A stretch of DNA of 17,420 bases from an uncultured Oscillibacter sp. (GTDB lineage Bacteria; Bacillota; Clostridia; Oscillospirales; Oscillospiraceae), in NCBI RefSeq assembly GCF_900546705.1, contig NZ_URDP01000042.1, positions 1 to 17,420 on the forward strand, read 5' to 3'. Positions 5,604 through 12,464 of this stretch are shown here, piece after piece (the stretch's first letter is position 1; each line of letters opens with the position of its first letter). The position numbers and the translations under genes were made by a program. Under the pieces are notes generated by a model. That model worked only from the letters and a program-made list of their open reading frames with translations. It was not told the DNA's origin and did no database searches.

Positions 5604-6050
5604 ATGAAACTCTGGAATTTTCTGCAAAACGAACTGCTGGGTATGCAGTGGCTCAACCGCGCCATCGGTGCAGGACTCTCTGCCGCGGGTGTGGACCTGG
5701 ATGGCCGGCTGGGCGGCAGCGTTCAGTTTTTTCTCTATGACACCATCAAGATCACACTGCTGCTGTGCGTACTGATTTTTTTGGTGTCCTACATTCAACG
5801 CTATTTCCCGCCGGAACGCAGCCGCCGGATTCTGGGGCGATTCAGGGGACTGGGTGCCAACATGGTTTCCGCTCTTTTGGGCACGGTGCTCTCGTTCATG
5901 ATGGGGGTGACCACTTTGTCCCTGCCGTCTCTGATCCTGCTGCGGCGGGCCGTCAAGCCCCGACTGCTGGGGGTATTTATTGCAGTGTGCACCGCAGGCA
6001 TCATTCTCGTGGGATATCTCTTCAACTTTTTGCAGCCTTATTTTATGTGA
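5604..6050 (+). CDS. Internally deleted permease of the DUF318/ArsP-like family
   Basis: A 148-residue membrane protein. Residues 1-95 match the beginning of the DUF318/SO_0444-ArsP-like permeases that often follow arsR in Clostridia: a GGSVQFFLYDTIKI segment, a membrane helix about 46-63, then SYIQRYFPPERSRRILGRF (62-80). From about residue 92 the sequence continues as LGTVLSFMMGVTTLSLPS, which in full-length relatives belongs to the last part of the protein, and ends with the usual VKPRLLGVFIAVCTAGIILVGYLF helix (about 118-140). The middle, about 170-190 residues including the conserved Cys-rich CSCSS segment and several helices, is absent. The reading frame is intact, the ribosome binding site GGGAGG is 4 nt from the ATG, and both neighbours are complete. 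Efflux function is doubtful. It may be a recent deletion, a genuine mini-protein or an assembly collapse. Family assignment is from memory of the family sequence. Confidence 0.82.
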   Translation: MKLWNFLQNELLGMQWLNRAIGAGLSAAGVDLDGRLGGSVQFFLYDTIKITLLLCVLIFLVSYIQRYFPPERSRRILGRFRGLGANMVSALLGTVLSFMMGVTTLSLPSLILLRRAVKPRLLGVFIAVCTAGIILVGYLFNFLQPYFM

Positions 6051-6066
6051 CCAAGGAGGAATCACT

Positions 6067-6375
6067 ATGGGTATTTTCAATCACTTTGGGAAACAGGGGC
6101 CGTCCGGCAAGGATACGGCGCAGGACGCGGCGGTGCTGGTACTGGGCTCCGGCTGCGCCAACTGCAACGCGCTGGAATCTTCCGTTCGGGCAGCCCTGGA
6201 AGAACTGGGACAGGAGAGCATCGTGGGCCATGTGACGGACTTTGCCCGGATCGCGGCCATGGGCGTCATGTCCACTCCAGCGCTGGTGGTGGACGGGAAA
6301 GTCGTCTCCTGCGGGAGAGTCCTCAGCAAAGAGGAGGCCAAACAGCTGATTCAGGAGGCCCGGAAGCTCTCCTGA
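6067..6375 (+). CDS. Thioredoxin-like CxxC protein (redox-active disulfide protein 2 type)
   Basis: A 102-residue small thioredoxin-fold protein. The active-site pair is Cys30-Ala-Asn-Cys33 in VLGSGCANCNAL, and the cis-proline segment is MSTPALVV (Pro71), the arrangement of the thioredoxin_3 family. A third cysteine, Cys82 in VVSCGRVLS, sits where relatives often have Ala. The first about 20 residues are a low-complexity lead-in without a signal peptide, so it is cytoplasmic. The ATG at 6067 has AAGGAGG 7 nt upstream and lies 16 nt after the permease stop. The family commonly accompanies DUF318 permeases and arsR, so it probably handles thiols or passes a metal(loid) to the permease. That partner is damaged here. 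Confidence 0.88.
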   Translation: MGIFNHFGKQGPSGKDTAQDAAVLVLGSGCANCNALESSVRAALEELGQESIVGHVTDFARIAAMGVMSTPALVVDGKVVSCGRVLSKEEAKQLIQEARKLS

Positions 6376-6382
6376 AAAGCGA

Positions 6383-6419
6383 AAGGTACGGGGCCGGCAG
6401 ACTGCCGGCCCCGTACCTT
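6383..6419. terminator. Bidirectional terminator between convergent units
   Basis: Perfect 18-nt arms (6383-6400 and 6402-6419) flank a single central base, with GGGGCCGGCAG/CTGCCGGCCCC as core. It lies 7 nt after the thioredoxin-like stop and 34 nt from the stop of the converging surface protein gene. The T-runs are short (CCTTATAT on plus, CCTTTCG on minus), so it may be a stabilising or Rho-assisted end, not a textbook terminator. Confidence 0.75.
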
Positions 6420-6453
6420 ATATATTACCGATAGCTGCTTTCTCTCAGCCCGG

Positions 6454-9400
6454 TCACTTGCCCAGCTGCACAAAGCGCATGAGCATGGTGGACATATGGG
6501 CCCGGGTCAGGCTGGCCTGAGAGGCAAACGTGCCGTCGGACCGGCCCTCCACGATCTTGTTGGCCGCGCACCAGCGCACGCCGTCGGCGTAGGCGCCGGG
6601 AATGCTGGCTGCATCCTTGAAGGTGCCGAGATCCACCATGGTGGACATATCCATACCCTGGAGCTTGGCATAGCGGGCCAGGATGGTGGCAAACATGCCC
6701 CGGGTCAGCGGACGGTCGGGGGAGAACACGCCGCTGCTGGTGCCCAGCATGATGCCCTGCTGATAGACCCAGGAGATGGCGTCGCGCTGCTGGCTGCGCT
6801 CAGTCACATCGGTGAACGCAGTGGTCAGCTGGCAGTCGGGCCGGCCGGCCAGGTTGTAGAGGGCCTGGGCCGCCTCGGCGCGGGTAATGATCTCGTTGCC
6901 GCCGAAGACATAGGGCTGCTCACCGGCAACCAGCTTGTTTTCCGTGACAAAGGCCGCCGCGTCATAGAACCAGTCGGTGCTCTTCACGTCGGTATAGTCC
7001 GTGACCTTCTTGCCGTCCCGGACGGTGTTGCGGATCTCATAGGTATCCACAACCTTCCAGTTGTTCCACGCATCCATCTCTTCCTTCTCGTCGGTGTCGC
7101 TGTCCTGGCACTGGTAGGCCTTGCCGGTGATAGCGTCTTCAGAGACGGTGATGATGGAGAAGACCTGCTGGTCCTCGTCGTCCACATAGCAGTCGGTGGC
7201 ATAGTCGCTGCGGTCGGGCAGGTACTCATAGTACTTGTTGCCCACGGTACCGCCGGTGACATAGGTGGTGCCGTCGCCGGTATTGGCCTTGATGTCACCC
7301 AGCGCGGTGGCGCGGATATAGATGTGGTCATGGCCGTTGAGGAACAGATCCACGCCCAGGGCGTCCACAGACCACTCGGAGTCGTTGATAAAGTAGTCGA
7401 TCACTTCGGAGGCGGGGTGATTGGAGGTGTAGGGGCCCGCATGGGTGAGCATGATGCGCCACTTCTTGTCGGACTTCTCATAGCACTCCTTGGCCCACTG
7501 GAGCTGCTTTGCGATGATGTCGGCCTTCTCCTCCGGCGGGGTGACCTCGGTGTTGATGACCACGATGCAGGCGTCGCCGTACTCGATGCAGCCGACGGTG
7601 TTGTCAAACTCCGTGCCGCTGTCACCGCCGGGCATGTTGAACCGCTGGGCGAAGGAGATAAAGCCCCAGTCGCCCTTCATCTCATGGTTGCCGGGTACCG
7701 TGATGGTGGGGATGGAGGCAAAGTAGTCGCCCATGACCTCGAAGCAGGCCTCCCACTCGGTGGCCTTATAGCCGTCCTGGGTGGTGTCGCCGCCGCTCAT
7801 GATGAACTCCGGGGTCACCAGCGTGGTGGCATAGTCCATGCTCTTTTTGAAGGACTCATAGTCGCCCGTGGACACGGACTGGGGGTCGGAGACAAAGATG
7901 AAGGAGAAGGAATCCGCGTCGGGAGAGGTGGGCGCCTTGAAGGTGTGCTCCTCGCTCATGAAGCTCTTGCCGTCGCCCACGCGATAGACATACATGGCGT
8001 CCGGCTCCAGATCCTTGAGCACCACCTGATGGGTGGCCAGTTCCTTCCAGCCGGGGGTCACGGCGTCCACGTAGCTGGTGCCGCGGGCGGTCTTCCAGCT
8101 GCTCTCGCCCTGTTTCTTGTACTGCACCACAGACTCCTTCACCTCAGGCACGGTGATCCAGCTAAAGCGCAGATTGCCCTGGGTGGTATCGGGGGTCATG
8201 GTGATCTGGCTGGGGTCGCCCAGGATGCTGCCGTCATCCACAAACACCTGGATGGGGGCAGACTTGTCGTAGGGCTTGGTGACGGTCTTGCCGCCGGCCT
8301 GGATCTCCAGATAGTAGTAGAGGTCACCGGCCTTGTCGCTGGGCAGATCCACCGTGCAGGTGGTGCCGGAAATGGTCATGTCCTTCTGGGCATCCACGCC
8401 GTCATAGCCATAGTGCAGCACGGCGCTGTCCACCTTGTCCACGCCCACCACGCGGGCGGTGACGGTGGCCTTGGCGTTCTGATCCACATCGTTCACGGCG
8501 CGGGAGATGACCCGGGGGCCGTCAATGGAGAAGTCCACTGCCTCAAAGATGGCAGGGTCATAGCCCTTCAGGATGGGCTGCTTCAAAGAGTCGCTCCAGG
8601 CCCAGACCGTGTCAAAGTCCCAGCCCAGATCCACATAGGTCTGCTTGGTATGCAGCGCGTCCGCGGAGACGTCTTCCCACTGGATGGGCTGGAAGGCCGG
8701 CTCGTTGCCTGCCAGGAGCGTGCCCTCCCAGGCGATGTTGCCGGAGATGTTGGTGGCCGCCTCGTCGTCCAGCTGGCCGACGATCTTGTCCACGTTCTTG
8801 GTGCCGGAGATGGAAGTCTGGGCACTGACGCAGCCGACAATGTGATCGCCGGCGTTGAAGGAACCGGCGATGCCGCCGGCAGAGCCGTTTTCACCGTAGG
8901 CGTTCACGGAGCCCGCCGCGAAGCTGTTGCCCACGTAGCCGCCGCCGTCCTGGATGCCGGCGATACCGCCCACATCATAGGGTGCCTCCAGCTTGGCGTT
9001 GACATAGCAGTTTTCCACATGGCCGATGATGGGGCCCTCGCCCTCCTTCACCTTTCCGGCGATACCGCCGCTGGTGTGGGAGTTGGACAGGTCATCCACC
9101 CACACATGGCCCGTGACCACGCAGCCGGTGATGGTGCCGTAGGTAACGCCGGCGATGCCGCCCACGTTCTGCTGGCCGCGGATCTCGCAGTCGATCATGG
9201 CCACGTTCTTCACGTAGGCCTGGTCATTTTCGTTGCCCACGTAGCCGAACAGGCCCACATACTTCTTGGGGTAGTCGATGGTCAGGTTGCGGATGGCATG
9301 GAACCGTCCGTCAAAAGTGCCCAGATACCCCTCCTCCTTCTCGGAGGCAATGGGCTTGAAGCCCTCCCAGCCGGCCATATCGATATCGGCCGTCAGGACA

Positions 9401-9627
9401 TAGTTGCCGTCCCGGGGCGCGCCCTCTTTCCAGGTGCTGGACAGATACATCAGCTGGGCCGGGGTGCTGATCTCATAGACGTCCTGGGCGGCGTTGTAAA
9501 CAGGCGCCACGGCGTCCTCCGGTCCCTTTGCCGCCGCCGGGATCACCAGCAAAGTGGACAGCATTGCCAAAGACAAGAGCAGACATAGTAGCTGTTTTCG
9601 AATTTTGCGTGAGGATCTTCCACTCAT
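6454..9627 (-). CDS. SLH-anchored secreted metallophosphoesterase with GLUG-type repeats
   Basis: A 1057-residue cell-surface protein. Numbered from the ATG at 9625-9627: signal peptide about 8-34 (RKIRKQ, then a Leu-rich core, ending AAA-KG); GLUG-type repeats about 104-300 (VGLFGYV, NVGGIAG, TSGGIAG, DVGGIAG, SAGGIAG); an all-beta spacer about 365-465; a fibronectin-like N-domain of purple acid phosphatases about 471-565; a calcineurin-like phosphoesterase domain about 574-830; and three SLH domains (about 880-925, 936-982, 1000-1050) for attachment to cell-wall polymer. Likely metal ligands are Asp581 (SDPQ), Asp614 (GGDTTQ), Asn647-His648 (PGNHE), His729 (LTHAGP) and His766/His768 (NGHDH). 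It should hydrolyse phosphate esters outside the cell; the repeats may bind a surface ligand. AAAGGAG is 7 nt before this ATG; an in-frame TTG six codons earlier is rejected because it overlaps that site. It has its own promoter and stands alone. Confidence 0.9.
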   Translation of the reverse strand: MSGRSSRKIRKQLLCLLLSLAMLSTLLVIPAAAKGPEDAVAPVYNAAQDVYEISTPAQLMYLSSTWKEGAPRDGNYVLTADIDMAGWEGFKPIASEKEEGYLGTFDGRFHAIRNLTIDYPKKYVGLFGYVGNENDQAYVKNVAMIDCEIRGQQNVGGIAGVTYGTITGCVVTGHVWVDDLSNSHTSGGIAGKVKEGEGPIIGHVENCYVNAKLEAPYDVGGIAGIQDGGGYVGNSFAAGSVNAYGENGSAGGIAGSFNAGDHIVGCVSAQTSISGTKNVDKIVGQLDDEAATNISGNIAWEGTLLAGNEPAFQPIQWEDVSADALHTKQTYVDLGWDFDTVWAWSDSLKQPILKGYDPAIFEAVDFSIDGPRVISRAVNDVDQNAKATVTARVVGVDKVDSAVLHYGYDGVDAQKDMTISGTTCTVDLPSDKAGDLYYYLEIQAGGKTVTKPYDKSAPIQVFVDDGSILGDPSQITMTPDTTQGNLRFSWITVPEVKESVVQYKKQGESSWKTARGTSYVDAVTPGWKELATHQVVLKDLEPDAMYVYRVGDGKSFMSEEHTFKAPTSPDADSFSFIFVSDPQSVSTGDYESFKKSMDYATTLVTPEFIMSGGDTTQDGYKATEWEACFEVMGDYFASIPTITVPGNHEMKGDWGFISFAQRFNMPGGDSGTEFDNTVGCIEYGDACIVVINTEVTPPEEKADIIAKQLQWAKECYEKSDKKWRIMLTHAGPYTSNHPASEVIDYFINDSEWSVDALGVDLFLNGHDHIYIRATALGDIKANTGDGTTYVTGGTVGNKYYEYLPDRSDYATDCYVDDEDQQVFSIITVSEDAITGKAYQCQDSDTDEKEEMDAWNNWKVVDTYEIRNTVRDGKKVTDYTDVKSTDWFYDAAAFVTENKLVAGEQPYVFGGNEIITRAEAAQALYNLAGRPDCQLTTAFTDVTERSQQRDAISWVYQQGIMLGTSSGVFSPDRPLTRGMFATILARYAKLQGMDMSTMVDLGTFKDAASIPGAYADGVRWCAANKIVEGRSDGTFASQASLTRAHMSTMLMRFVQLGK

Positions 9628-9657
9628 AAGAATACTCCTTTCCAAACCCGAGTTGTC

Positions 9658-9699
9658 TTGACAGGGACCGCGTTACGAAAACGCTTGCGTAACTGTCAA
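9658..9699 (-). promoter_or_regulatory. Interrupted inverted repeat in the leader of the phosphoesterase gene
   Basis: TTGACAG (9658-9664) and GTTACG (9672-9677) are complementary to CGTAAC (9688-9693) and CTGTCAA (9693-9699). The right arm is continuous, while the left arm has a 7-nt insertion. The whole lies between the -10 box and the ribosome binding site, so it can act as a leader hairpin or as an operator. No regulator can be named. Confidence 0.45.
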
Positions 9700-9703
9700 T
9701 ACT

Positions 9704-9732
9704 AATATATACCAATTCGCCGCAAATATCAA
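9704..9732 (-). promoter_or_regulatory. Promoter of the SLH phosphoesterase gene
   Basis: On the minus strand: -35 TTGATA (plus-strand 9727-9732), 17-nt spacer, -10 TATATT (plus-strand 9704-9709). Both boxes match 5 of 6 consensus positions. The leader to the ATG at 9627 would be about 70 nt and includes the interrupted inverted repeat. Confidence 0.7.
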
Positions 9733-9902
9733 CCGCACTTTTGTCTATAATATCTATTTTTGTAAGATATCCACAACCGCAAATTGTAATTTTGTATGAA
9801 GCAGCAGTTTTCTTATTTTCGACTAAAAAAGTCATCGACGCAAACGTTTACTTTTAAGCGGTTTCCGTCTGCATGTCCCCGTGTGCCGGCAAAGCAGGGG
9901 AA
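9733..9902. other. AT-rich intergenic stretch, nothing further recognised
   Basis: Together with the leader, promoter and terminator on either side this fills the 350-base gap between two minus-strand units. It is AT-rich in its left part and GC-richer towards the terminator. I see no supported gene or RNA. It may hold upstream binding sites for the phosphoesterase promoter. Confidence 0.4.
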
Positions 9903-9945
9903 AGCGCAAAAAAGAGGCACCCGGAGGGTGTCTCTTTTTTGCGCT
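9903..9945 (-). terminator. Intrinsic terminator of the two-component operon
   Basis: Arms of 20 nt (9903-9922 and 9926-9945), with one G-T pair and a 3-nt centre, contain six A on one side and six T on the other around a GAGGCACCC/GGGTGTCTC core. It lies 32 nt after the response-regulator stop codon. The A/T runs make it usable in both directions, isolating the surface protein promoter from upstream transcription. Confidence 0.9.
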
Positions 9946-9977
9946 CCGTCCGGTCCGCTGGAAAACCGGCAGGCCCT

Positions 9978-10649
9978 TCAGGGCGCCGGTGCCCGATAAA
10001 GGCGGCAGGGTCGGCCGCCGGTATCGTAGTTGACGGTGGAGCTGACCTCCCCCCGCTCCACCAGATAGTTGACATAACGTCTTACCGTCACCACCGACAG
10101 ACCAGTCTGCCGGGAAATGGCCTCGCTGGGCATTCCCTGGGCCGGCGCGGCGCGCAGGCAGGCCCGCACCTTCTCCAGCGTGCTCTCCTGGAGGCCCTTG
10201 GGCGGCTGGCATTCTCCAGAGCCCGCATGGGAAAAGAGCTTGTCCAGGGCGCTTTGTCCCACCGACTCCCCCGTCAGCGCCTCCCGGTGGCGGCAGAAGG
10301 TGTCCAGTGCCTGCTGGAACCGCTCCACGGTGAATGGTTTCATGAGATAATCCACCACGCCCATTTTCAGCAGGTCGTCCACGGTGAGGCGGTCGTTGGC
10401 TGCCGTGACCATAATGGCATCCACGTCAATGCGCCGACTGCGGAGCGCCCGCAGCAGCTCCTCCCCGGTCAGCAGGGGCATATACACATCCAGCACCACC
10501 AGATCCACGGGATTTTGTTCCAGCCAGTTCAATGCCGTCTGGCCGTCCTGGAAGGTCTGCACCACCCGGAAGCGGGAATCCCGCTCTACGTAGGTGCGGT
10601 TGAGCAGGGAGACCATGGGGTCGTCCTCTACAATGACCACGCGATACAT
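9978..10649 (-). CDS. Response regulator, CitB/DctR type
   Basis: A 223-residue two-domain regulator. The receiver domain (about 1-120) has the acidic pair Glu8/Asp9-Asp10 (VEDDP), phosphoacceptor Asp54 (VVLDVYMP), Thr82 and Lys104 (LMKPF). After a linker, the C-terminal part (about 150-215) carries a helix-turn-helix (GLSVVTVRRYVNYLVERGEV) followed by a short wing, as in the CitB/DctR/MalR group paired with CitA/DcuS sensor kinases. The ATG at 10647-10649 directly abuts the kinase stop codon TAA, and its ribosome binding site AAGGAGG lies inside the kinase gene end, so translation is coupled. The group normally controls uptake or use of C4-dicarboxylates or citrate. No such target gene is adjacent, so the regulon is unknown. 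Confidence 0.93.
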   Translation of the reverse strand: MYRVVIVEDDPMVSLLNRTYVERDSRFRVVQTFQDGQTALNWLEQNPVDLVVLDVYMPLLTGEELLRALRSRRIDVDAIMVTAANDRLTVDDLLKMGVVDYLMKPFTVERFQQALDTFCRHREALTGESVGQSALDKLFSHAGSGECQPPKGLQESTLEKVRACLRAAPAQGMPSEAISRQTGLSVVTVRRYVNYLVERGEVSSTVNYDTGGRPCRLYRAPAP

Positions 10650-12281
10650 TTAATCCTCCTCCTTGTGTTCCGGGGCGGTCTCCGGCGCAGGCGCCCGCCG
10701 GAAGCTGACAAAAAAGGACGTGCCTACGCCCAGCTCCGACTCCACCCGGATCTCCCCCTGGTAGGCGTCCACCACCTCCTGCACCAGGGACAGGCCGGTT
10801 CCCCGGCCCCGCCCCTTGGTGGTACTCCCCCGCTGGAACAGCGTGCGCCGCAGGGCGTCGGGGATGCCCGGGCCGGTGTCCTCCACGCACATCAGCAGGC
10901 CGTTCTCCTCCTCCCGGATGCTGACCGATACTTCTTTCACCTCACGGCGGGACTGGTTCAGACTCTCAATGGCGTTTTCAATCAGGTTTCCCAGCACGGT
11001 GACGCAGGCCTCCGGAGGAAGCCACGGGCTCTCGGCGCTCAGGCTGCTCTCACGGTCCAGAGCCAGGCGGATACCCAGCTCGTTGGCCCTGCTGGTCTTG
11101 CCCACCAGCAGAGCGGCCACCGACGGCTCCTGAATCTGGTGCATGATGCGGCTGACCGCCTCCCGCTGGATGCGGGTGGTATCCATGATGTACTGCTGAG
11201 CCCGCTCCGGCTGCCCGATCTGCAGCAGCCCCAGAATCACATGGAGCTTGTTCATGAACTCGTGGGTGTACGCCCGCATGGCGTCCACCATGTGCCGCAC
11301 GCCGGTCAGGTCGTCCGCCAGCTGGGTCACCTCCGTGCGGTTGCGGAAGATTCCCACCGCCCCGGCCACCTTCCCGTCCTCGTAGATGGGCAGCCGGTCC
11401 GACAGCACCCGCACATCAGGCAGGGACTTCATGCTCACGTTGTACTCCGGCTTTCCGGTGTACAGAATACGCCCCAGGGTAGAGGCAGGATAGACGGCGC
11501 TGAGGGGCTTGCCCACGGCATCGGGCGTCAGGGACAGCAGCCGGGCGGCGGCGGTGTTGAAGAAGATGATCTTCCCGTCCTTGTCGATGGCCAGGACCCC
11601 CTCCTCCAGGGCGTCCAGAATGTCCTCCCGCTGGTGAAACCGGCGGGCAAACGCCTCCGGCTCATAGCCCAGCAGGGCATTTTTGATGCGTCGGGACAGC
11701 CGCTGGGACAGCAGCGCCGCCGCCACCGCCGCCAGCAGGCCGATCAGCAGCACCTGGAGCACCGTGGCCAGCGTCACATGGGCCATGCTGCGCAGGTAGC
11801 GCCCCACGATCACATAGCCGATGACCTCCCCGCCGTCGTTCCGGATAGGGGCGTAGGCCGAGTGCTCGGAGCCCATGGGCCCGGTCTCGTCGGAGGTATA
11901 GGGTCCCTCACCGGCCAGTGCCCGGTTCTGGGCGTCCCCGGTGTAGGTGCTTCCCGTCAGGGAGGCGTCCGGCACATAGAGAAGGGTATTTTCCAGATCC
12001 CCCACCAAAACCAGATCGATGTCTGCAGTACTGGCCGTGGCGGCATCCAGATACGCCGCCAGTTCCGCCCGGGAGCTCTCTCCCTCCAGAGCCTCCCGCA
12101 CCAGGGGAGACTGGGAGAGAATGGACGCGGAGTTGATCAGGTTGTTGTCCAGAGCCTTCTGCTCGCCGCTGAGTGCCACGTAAAGGGTTCCCACCAGGGA
12201 CAACGCCGAGGAGATGGCCACAATCAGCAGGCTCAATCGCAGCAGCTGGGCGCGGATGGAGCGTTTATGTTGGACGGGCAT
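10650..12281 (-). CDS. Sensor histidine kinase, CitA/DcuS type
   Basis: A 543-residue membrane kinase. It has a first membrane helix about 11-37, an extracellular sensor domain about 38-168 (CitA-like single-Cache fold expected, with GYVIVG before the second helix), a second membrane helix about 169-192, a cytoplasmic PAS domain about 215-320, and a SpoOB-type phosphoacceptor helix with His340 in RAYTHEFMNKLHVILG. The ATPase domain (about 425-530) has N-box Asn432 (GNLIENAIES), G1 DTGPGI (468-473) and G2 GRGTGLSL. The start is the ATG at 12279-12281, 7 nt after AAGGGGG; the frame remains open far upstream without protein-like content. It should sense a small carboxylate-like ligand and phosphorylate the adjacent regulator. 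The ligand-binding residues cannot be assigned confidently. Confidence 0.93.
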   Translation of the reverse strand: MPVQHKRSIRAQLLRLSLLIVAISSALSLVGTLYVALSGEQKALDNNLINSASILSQSPLVREALEGESSRAELAAYLDAATASTADIDLVLVGDLENTLLYVPDASLTGSTYTGDAQNRALAGEGPYTSDETGPMGSEHSAYAPIRNDGGEVIGYVIVGRYLRSMAHVTLATVLQVLLIGLLAAVAAALLSQRLSRRIKNALLGYEPEAFARRFHQREDILDALEEGVLAIDKDGKIIFFNTAAARLLSLTPDAVGKPLSAVYPASTLGRILYTGKPEYNVSMKSLPDVRVLSDRLPIYEDGKVAGAVGIFRNRTEVTQLADDLTGVRHMVDAMRAYTHEFMNKLHVILGLLQIGQPERAQQYIMDTTRIQREAVSRIMHQIQEPSVAALLVGKTSRANELGIRLALDRESSLSAESPWLPPEACVTVLGNLIENAIESLNQSRREVKEVSVSIREEENGLLMCVEDTGPGIPDALRRTLFQRGSTTKGRGRGTGLSLVQEVVDAYQGEIRVESELGVGTSFFVSFRRAPAPETAPEHKEED

Positions 12282-12312
12282 AGATGAGCCCCCTTCCTGT
12301 AATCTTCCCATT

Positions 12313-12341
12313 AGTATAACGCGCCGCCGCCTCCTCCACAA
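12313..12341 (-). promoter_or_regulatory. Candidate promoter of the sensor kinase operon
   Basis: On the minus strand: -10 TATACT (plus-strand 12313-12318), 17-nt spacer, -35 TTGTGG (plus-strand 12336-12341). The -10 matches 5 of 6 positions; the -35 is weak, keeping only TTG. The leader would be about 25 nt. Confidence 0.55.
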
Positions 12342-12406
12342 GCGCATTGGGAACCCGGTGGCTTTTGCACCGTTCGTTTTCAATAGTTTTTTTACTTTCG
12401 AAAGGC

Positions 12407-12435
12407 TTCCCAAACCCCCGGGGCGGTCGTAGAAT
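12407..12435 (+). promoter_or_regulatory. Candidate promoter of the ATP synthase operon
   Basis: TTCCCA (12407-12412), a 17-nt spacer and TAGAAT (12430-12435), matching 4 and 5 of 6 consensus positions. Transcription would begin near 12442, giving a leader of only about 20 nt. The evidence is position and partial consensus only; other A/T-rich stretches near 12385-12400 could contribute. Confidence 0.4.
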
Positions 12436-12438
12436 ACC

Positions 12439-12454
12439 CCTCGCGAAAACGAGG
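12439..12454 (+). promoter_or_regulatory. Small hairpin overlapping the atpB ribosome binding site
   Basis: CCTCG (12439-12443) can pair with CGAGG (12450-12454) around a CGAAAA loop. The right arm contains the GAGG of the atpB ribosome binding site. It matters only if transcription starts upstream of 12439. If the start is near 12442 the stem is lost. Confidence 0.3.
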
Positions 12455-12464
12455 TGATGTGTGT

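Noticed and set aside
6496..9588. A 1030-codon open frame on the plus strand opposite the surface phosphoesterase
   Set aside because: It mirrors the coding gene, as expected from GC-biased third positions. Its translation is low-complexity Gly, His, Val and Ala without a recognisable domain, while the minus strand has signal peptide, catalytic motifs and SLH domains.
9628..9645. TTG start six codons upstream in the phosphoesterase gene
   Set aside because: It overlaps the ribosome binding site AAAGGAG that serves the ATG at 9627.
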